Assembly: GCF_004125265.1 (NCBI RefSeq)
Contig: NZ_RDTE01000003.1
Span: 3,658,001 to 3,722,000, forward strand
DNA from: Streptomyces lydicus
GTDB taxonomy: Bacteria > Actinomycetota > Actinomycetes > Streptomycetales > Streptomycetaceae
Length of the DNA stretch: 64,000 bases
Direction: 5' to 3'
Positions 60,320-64,000 of the stretch are shown here, piece after piece. The notes under the pieces are model-generated. The model was not told the origin of the DNA. It saw nothing but the letters and a program-made list of their open reading frames with translations, and searched no databases. Each line of letters begins with the position of its first letter. Position 1 is the stretch's first letter. The translations under genes were made by a program, and so were the position numbers.

Positions 60320-62035
60320 CTAGCGACGCGGGCGGCGCTGCTTCACGGCTGGTGCTGTAGTTGCGGCCTTTGGCTGGGCGAAGTCAGGCCCGATGGGCGA
60401 GTGCGGGGCTGCGGTGGTGGTGCGGAGGCGGGCTGCTACGGCGCGACGGTTGGGGATGGGGTTGCGTCCGGTGTGCTGGATGCGGGTGATCAGGACTCGG
60501 GCGGGTTGGCGAGCGGTGGCCAGTTCGCGCTGGGCGGCTGCTTCCTTGAGGAGTTGGTGGGGTTTGTGGCCGCGGGCTTCGGCGTCGGCGAGGACGGTGG
60601 CGAGGGCCGGCCAGCCGGTGTCGGTGAGGATCCGCGCGGCGTGGTCGGGGATGGCGGCTCGTACGTCGCTGGCCAGGGTGCGGCGGGTCTCCTCCTTCGG
60701 CTGGCGTTGCACGAGGTCTGTGAGTTCCGGGGTGAGAGCGCGGTCGGCGGCGGTCCGAAGGTGCTGGAGGGCTTGGCGGGCGGCATCGGCTTGGTGTGCG
60801 TGGCCCTTGGCCTCATGCCAGCGTCCCGCGACGATTGCGGCCCAGACGAGCGCTGCGACCAGGGCAGCGAGGGCGCTGCCCTCGGGGCCGGTGGCGGTGT
60901 GGGCGATGTCGCGGGCCGCGTTACGCAGAGTATGGGCAGCTCGGTCTTCTGCCCGGATCTGGGAGCGCTGGGCCCGTGCGAACGCCTTCGAGGCGGCGTG
61001 GAGTTCAGCGCGCAGGTCGGTGGGCGCTGTCTGGGCGGTGGCTTCGATCAGTTCGCCGAGGGCGGTGATGTGCGCCTGGGCTCGTGCGTCGTCGGCGAGG
61101 TCGGTGTGGAGACTGTCGAGGGCGTCAGTTGCTCGGTGCCAGGGGGTGCTGGGCTGGGCGCGGCGGGCGGTGGGGTGCTCTTCGGGCTGGCTGGATTCGA
61201 GGCGGGCCTTGATCTTGGGAAGGGAGAGGTCGGGGGCGATCTTTCCGCCGGGGTGGAAGATCTGTTCGTCGTCCTTGTTGAGGTCGCCGGGGCGGCCGAC
61301 GGCGTAGCCGAGGAGGTCGCCGGATGGTCCCCGCTTGGCCTTGACTTGGATGCCCTCGGCTTCGAGGTAGGCGAGGAGTTCCTCGGCGCTTGTGGCGTGG
61401 GGGATAGCGGCGCGGATGCGGTCCTGGAGCCAGTCCTTGCTGGTCTGCTCCCAGCCGAGGCGCTGGGCTTTGTGCATTTCGGCTTGGGTGGGACGTCGGG
61501 TGCCGGTGCGGTCGCCCTTCTTCAGGCGGCGCAGACCGTAGTCCTTCTCGATCTCGCGGCATGCGTCGCCGACGCGGATGCCGCTGTCGTGGAGTTTGGG
61601 GCGGCGGCCGTCTTCGCGGACGGTGGTGGCGAGGATGTGGATGTGGTCGTCTGCGTGGCGTACGGCGATCCAGCGGCAGGCCAGGTCATCACCGGCAGGG
61701 GCGATGCCGGCCGCGGCGACGATGCGCTGGGCGATCTCGCTCCATTCGGCATCGGAGAGGTAGCGGTCTTCGGGTGCGGCGCGGACGGGGCAGTGCCAGA
61801 CGTGGTCGGTGACGGGCTTGCCGAACTCGCTGTTGCGCAGGCGGACGGGCTCGTCGAGGTGGCGGGCGAGTTCGGTGAGGGTGGCCGTCTCGTCGCGGCC
61901 GGGGTCGGGCATGCCGAGCATCGCGAAGCCGGCCACGATGTGCGGGTCGAAGTGTTCGTCGTGGGTTCCTCGGCCGTAGAGGTAGGCCAGCAGGCCACGG
62001 GTGTTGGCGCCGGGCGCCTTGATGGCGGCGATCAT
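60320..62035 (-). CDS. Mobilisation relaxase
   Basis: This 571-residue protein has an N-terminal relaxase/mobilisation nuclease domain: MIAAIKAPGANTRGLLAYLYG, then HVWHCPV, and the metal-binding HADDHIHILATT (HxH), with RHADDHIHI at about 130. The C-terminal half is helical and Arg/Ala-rich. It would nick the origin of transfer and lead single-stranded DNA into a recipient. It overlaps the MobC-like gene by 4 bases. Only a mobilisation set is visible, so transfer may need help from another element. Confidence 0.88.
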   Translation of the reverse strand: MIAAIKAPGANTRGLLAYLYGRGTHDEHFDPHIVAGFAMLGMPDPGRDETATLTELARHLDEPVRLRNSEFGKPVTDHVWHCPVRAAPEDRYLSDAEWSEIAQRIVAAAGIAPAGDDLACRWIAVRHADDHIHILATTVREDGRRPKLHDSGIRVGDACREIEKDYGLRRLKKGDRTGTRRPTQAEMHKAQRLGWEQTSKDWLQDRIRAAIPHATSAEELLAYLEAEGIQVKAKRGPSGDLLGYAVGRPGDLNKDDEQIFHPGGKIAPDLSLPKIKARLESSQPEEHPTARRAQPSTPWHRATDALDSLHTDLADDARAQAHITALGELIEATAQTAPTDLRAELHAASKAFARAQRSQIRAEDRAAHTLRNAARDIAHTATGPEGSALAALVAALVWAAIVAGRWHEAKGHAHQADAARQALQHLRTAADRALTPELTDLVQRQPKEETRRTLASDVRAAIPDHAARILTDTGWPALATVLADAEARGHKPHQLLKEAAAQRELATARQPARVLITRIQHTGRNPIPNRRAVAARLRTTTAAPHSPIGPDFAQPKAATTAPAVKQRRPRR

Positions 62036-62766
62036 GCGGCAAGGTCCTCCCCCGGGTCGGCAGGCTGGCGCAGAGCCTCGGCGATCAGTTCCAGCAGGAG
62101 GTGGAGTTCGTCGAGGCGCTCACGGATGTCGGGCGGGGTGAGGTCGCTGTTGAGGGCGCGGGCGATCTGGTTGACGTTGACGCCGATGCGGTTGAGCTGA
62201 CGCAGGACCTGGGCACGGAACATCTGCGTGCGGCGGCGATCCTCGGACAGGGGCAGGTTGGCAGTGAACCGGCCCGCGATGAAGGCCAGGACGACATCGG
62301 CGGCGAAGCCGGACTCGCCCTTGTAGCCGTGCTCGGCAGCAGCCTCCTGAAGGCCGGCGTGCTCGACGTCGGTAAACCGCAGCGGGCCGACACGGACGGT
62401 GCGCTTGTTGCCCCCGAAGCGACGGATCGTGGGCTGGGCACTCTTCACGACGGGCTCGCCGATGACAGTCTCGGCGGCAGGGGCGAGGCGAAGGATCTCG
62501 CGCTGGACGGCGTAGAGCGTGTCCAGGGCGGGGCCGGCCTCAGCCCCGCCCTCCTGGCCCGGCGTCCCCTGGCGCTGGGCCTTCTCCGCCACCCCTGGGG
62601 CGGAGATCCCCGAAGGCCGGCCTTGAGTCGGACTCGGGGTACTACTGGCTCCGCCAGGGGCCGTCCTTCCGAATGCCCGCCGCAAAAGGCCCATCACTCC
62701 AGGGGACTTCGTCAGGGGCTGTGGCTCGTCGAGGGTGTCCTCGGCCTGGTGTGGGTCATGCGTCAT
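62032..62766 (-). CDS. MobC-like relaxosome accessory protein
   Basis: This 244-residue protein has a disordered N-terminal third. A MobC domain then contains RFTDVEHAGLQEAAAEHGYKGESGFAADVVLAFIAG and QVLRQLNRIGVNVNQIARALN, a ribbon-helix-helix-like pattern with the usual LNRIGVNVNQIAR motif. It assists the relaxase at oriT. The stop and start overlap (ATGA). Confidence 0.85.
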   Translation of the reverse strand: MTHDPHQAEDTLDEPQPLTKSPGVMGLLRRAFGRTAPGGASSTPSPTQGRPSGISAPGVAEKAQRQGTPGQEGGAEAGPALDTLYAVQREILRLAPAAETVIGEPVVKSAQPTIRRFGGNKRTVRVGPLRFTDVEHAGLQEAAAEHGYKGESGFAADVVLAFIAGRFTANLPLSEDRRRTQMFRAQVLRQLNRIGVNVNQIARALNSDLTPPDIRERLDELHLLLELIAEALRQPADPGEDLAA

Positions 62767-62895
62767 CAGTGGTTCTCCGGAAGGGACGAGCGAGGGCAGG
62801 CGGGCTGACGGCGAAGGTTGGGCGGAGTCCAGGCGGTCACCGACCCGCCCACAGGTGTGGTTGACCAGGCGGTGGGGGGGCGGTGACCGGCTGGC

Positions 62896-62924
62896 GGGGT
62901 GACCGGAAGGGTTCCGGTCACCCC
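62896..62924. promoter_or_regulatory. Perfect hairpin, possible oriT element or terminator
   Basis: GGGGTGACCGGAA pairs perfectly with TTCCGGTCACCCC over a 3-base GGG loop. GGTGACCGG-like repeats surround it at 62880-62905. It sits in the 171-base gap between the DUF2637 gene and the MobC-like gene, the place where oriT is often found. Confidence 0.55.
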
Positions 62925-62937
62925 GTGGGGCGAGCGG

Positions 62938-63708
62938 TCAGTCCCTATCGGGACCGGTGCCGGAAGCGGCTTCGAGCTCGCGTCGAAGGACCTCCATCAC
63001 CTCGGTCAGCCGTTCCCCGCTGACCGTCAGTCCCTTGGCCCGTATGGCCTTTTGGACAATGGCGCGGGTGGCTTTGCCCTGCTCGGCAGCGGCGATACGA
63101 CCGATCTCCACGAGTTCCTCGACCGGGGCGCCAGCTGGGCGGCCCCCGCGTGGTTTGCTGTCCGGTTCGCGGAGCTGAGGTTCCGGCGACCGGGCGGAAC
63201 TGTCGGTCGGTGGCTCAGTGGCGCGGACAGCAGCATCGTTCGCTGACTCCGGTCCCTCATCCAACGCCGACTCCATTCGGCCGACCGGCTGGTCAACAAG
63301 CTGGTGGATCTGCCGCATCAGGACACCGAAGGCCAGCAGCGCGGCGGTCGGGGGTACGGCAGCGACCACATAGTCGAGCAGGGGCTTCGCTCCGGGCCCG
63401 CCGGCCCCGCTGACCCCGGCTACGTTCAGCGCGATGGAACCGATCGATCCGGTGGCCGTGAGGGCGATGGCCCACCCATCGGTGAGCCGCCGCAGGCCCG
63501 CGCGGAGCATCAGCAACTCCCCCGCGACGATGAACGCATCCAACGTCGCGGGCCAGGCCCATTGGCGTACGGGGGAACTCTTGAGCCCGTGCTGCCCAGC
63601 GACCTCGGCAAGGTGCGCGTAGGAGAGCCAGAACCCACCGGCAGTCAGGGCGACGATGACGGTTCCCGCCGCGACGAGCGCATACGTCTCGGCGGTCTGT
63701 TTGGTCAT
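62938..63708 (-). CDS. DUF2637 membrane protein
   Basis: This 256-residue protein has four hydrophobic helices (VAAGTVIVALTAGGFWLSYAH; ATLDAFIVAGELLMLRAGL; GWAIALTATGSIGSIALNVAG; AAVPPTAALLAFGVLM), the DUF2637 pattern found on actinomycete plasmids and integrative elements. The C-terminal ~100 residues form a DNA-binding-like helical domain (EELVEIGRIAAAEQGKATRA...AKGLTVSGERL). The ATG at 63708 follows TCAGGAGGG. A TTG at 63790-63792 overlapping the upstream gene is an alternative start. Confidence 0.83.
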   Translation of the reverse strand: MTKQTAETYALVAAGTVIVALTAGGFWLSYAHLAEVAGQHGLKSSPVRQWAWPATLDAFIVAGELLMLRAGLRRLTDGWAIALTATGSIGSIALNVAGVSGAGGPGAKPLLDYVVAAVPPTAALLAFGVLMRQIHQLVDQPVGRMESALDEGPESANDAAVRATEPPTDSSARSPEPQLREPDSKPRGGRPAGAPVEELVEIGRIAAAEQGKATRAIVQKAIRAKGLTVSGERLTEVMEVLRRELEAASGTGPDRD

Positions 63709-63788
63709 CACCAACTGCCCTCCTGAGCGCGGCGTGCGGCACGCACCGGTCTCCTGATCGGTGCGGTCGGCGGGTGGTGCGAGGGTGG

Positions 63789-64000
63789 TCAAGCGGGGTT
63801 CTCCTGTGGTGGTGGCGTGGTCCGTCTTGGCCGTCTTGGCCGTTGAAACCGCAGGTCAGAGCAGGTACGGCACAGGTGCTGGCGTTCCGTCTCGGCGGCG
63901 GTGCCGACGTATTGCGGCACCGCCGCCCTCGGCGTGAACGTGGGGGTGGCAGTGGACGGGGCGGATCCGTCTTCCGTCTTGGTCCAAGCCCTTGTGACCT
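63789..64000 (-). CDS. Cys-containing hypothetical protein (partial)
   Basis: The reverse frame from the window edge to TGA at 63789-63791 is open and reads VPQYVGTAAETERQHLCRTC, then SDLRFQRPRRPRRTTPPPQE to the stop. The paired CRTC suggests a metal site. A CCGTCTTGG-type repeat in the DNA (63820-63843) gives the RPRRPRR run. Its stop overlaps a possible TTG start of the DUF2637 gene. It runs past the window edge. Confidence 0.45.
   Translation of the reverse strand, partial: VTRAWTKTEDGSAPSTATPTFTPRAAVPQYVGTAAETERQHLCRTCSDLRFQRPRRPRRTTPPPQENPA

Overview
The window reads as a high-GC actinomycete chromosome, almost certainly a Streptomyces. The support is strong GC bias at third codon positions, frequent GTG starts, rare TTA codons, and typical Streptomyces genes: a GAF-PAS-GGDEF diguanylate cyclase resembling CdgB with a BldD-like box upstream, TerD, WXG100 proteins and P450/ferredoxin pairs. 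No rRNA gene, complete tRNA gene or CRISPR array was seen.

About 1-27.5 kb is chromosomal. In order it holds the end of a PfkB-type sugar kinase, a secreted I36 inhibitor-like protein, a membrane-anchored carbohydrate-binding protein, CdgB, a flavin reductase, ArfB, TerD, an XRE regulator divergent from methionine aminopeptidase, a pentapeptide-repeat protein and an M24 peptidase. A P450-ferredoxin-reductase set with a DUF3159 membrane protein follows, then an OmpR-type two-component system, a TetR regulator divergent from an amidase, a TTA-containing FAD protein coupled to a drug-efflux-like MFS transporter, and a glycosyltransferase/MFS/GNAT/polysaccharide deacetylase locus.

About 27.5-35.7 kb is a transition zone of decayed pieces: an aminoglycoside-phosphotransferase-like 3' remnant, a tyrosine integrase remnant, a GntR 3' remnant and two tRNA 3'-half fragments. 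Among them lies a two-gene unit of a 1380-residue CHAT-protease protein and an unknown partner. The tRNA-Thr(TGT) 3' fragment at 35.1 kb looks like an element attachment site.

About 35.7-64 kb looks like an integrated mobile element or a stack of them. Its left part is a candidate anti-phage island: Vsr endonuclease, a many-times frameshifted cytosine-C5 methyltransferase, a three-gene operon whose sizes, order and ATPase domains resemble DndF/DptF-G-H, and an intact divergent cytosine-C5 methyltransferase. No dndABCDE phosphorothioation genes are present in the window, so the restriction-type FGH module sits next to cytosine methylation instead. This is the most interesting system here.

Next, at 47.6-54.6 kb, is a seven-gene, mostly translationally coupled operon (FAD oxidoreductase, HprK-like kinase, small P-loop kinase, GT4, GT2, Nudix, APH-like kinase) of unknown product, followed by two regulators and an acetyltransferase. 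A WXG100 protein, a polymorphic nuclease toxin and a SUKH immunity protein follow, with a duplicated, frameshifted toxin fragment downstream. The right edge carries mobilisation genes (HUH-type relaxase, MobC-like protein, DUF2637 membrane protein) and a hairpin that could belong to an origin of transfer. The element's integrase and second attachment site are not in the window and would be expected beyond 64 kb.
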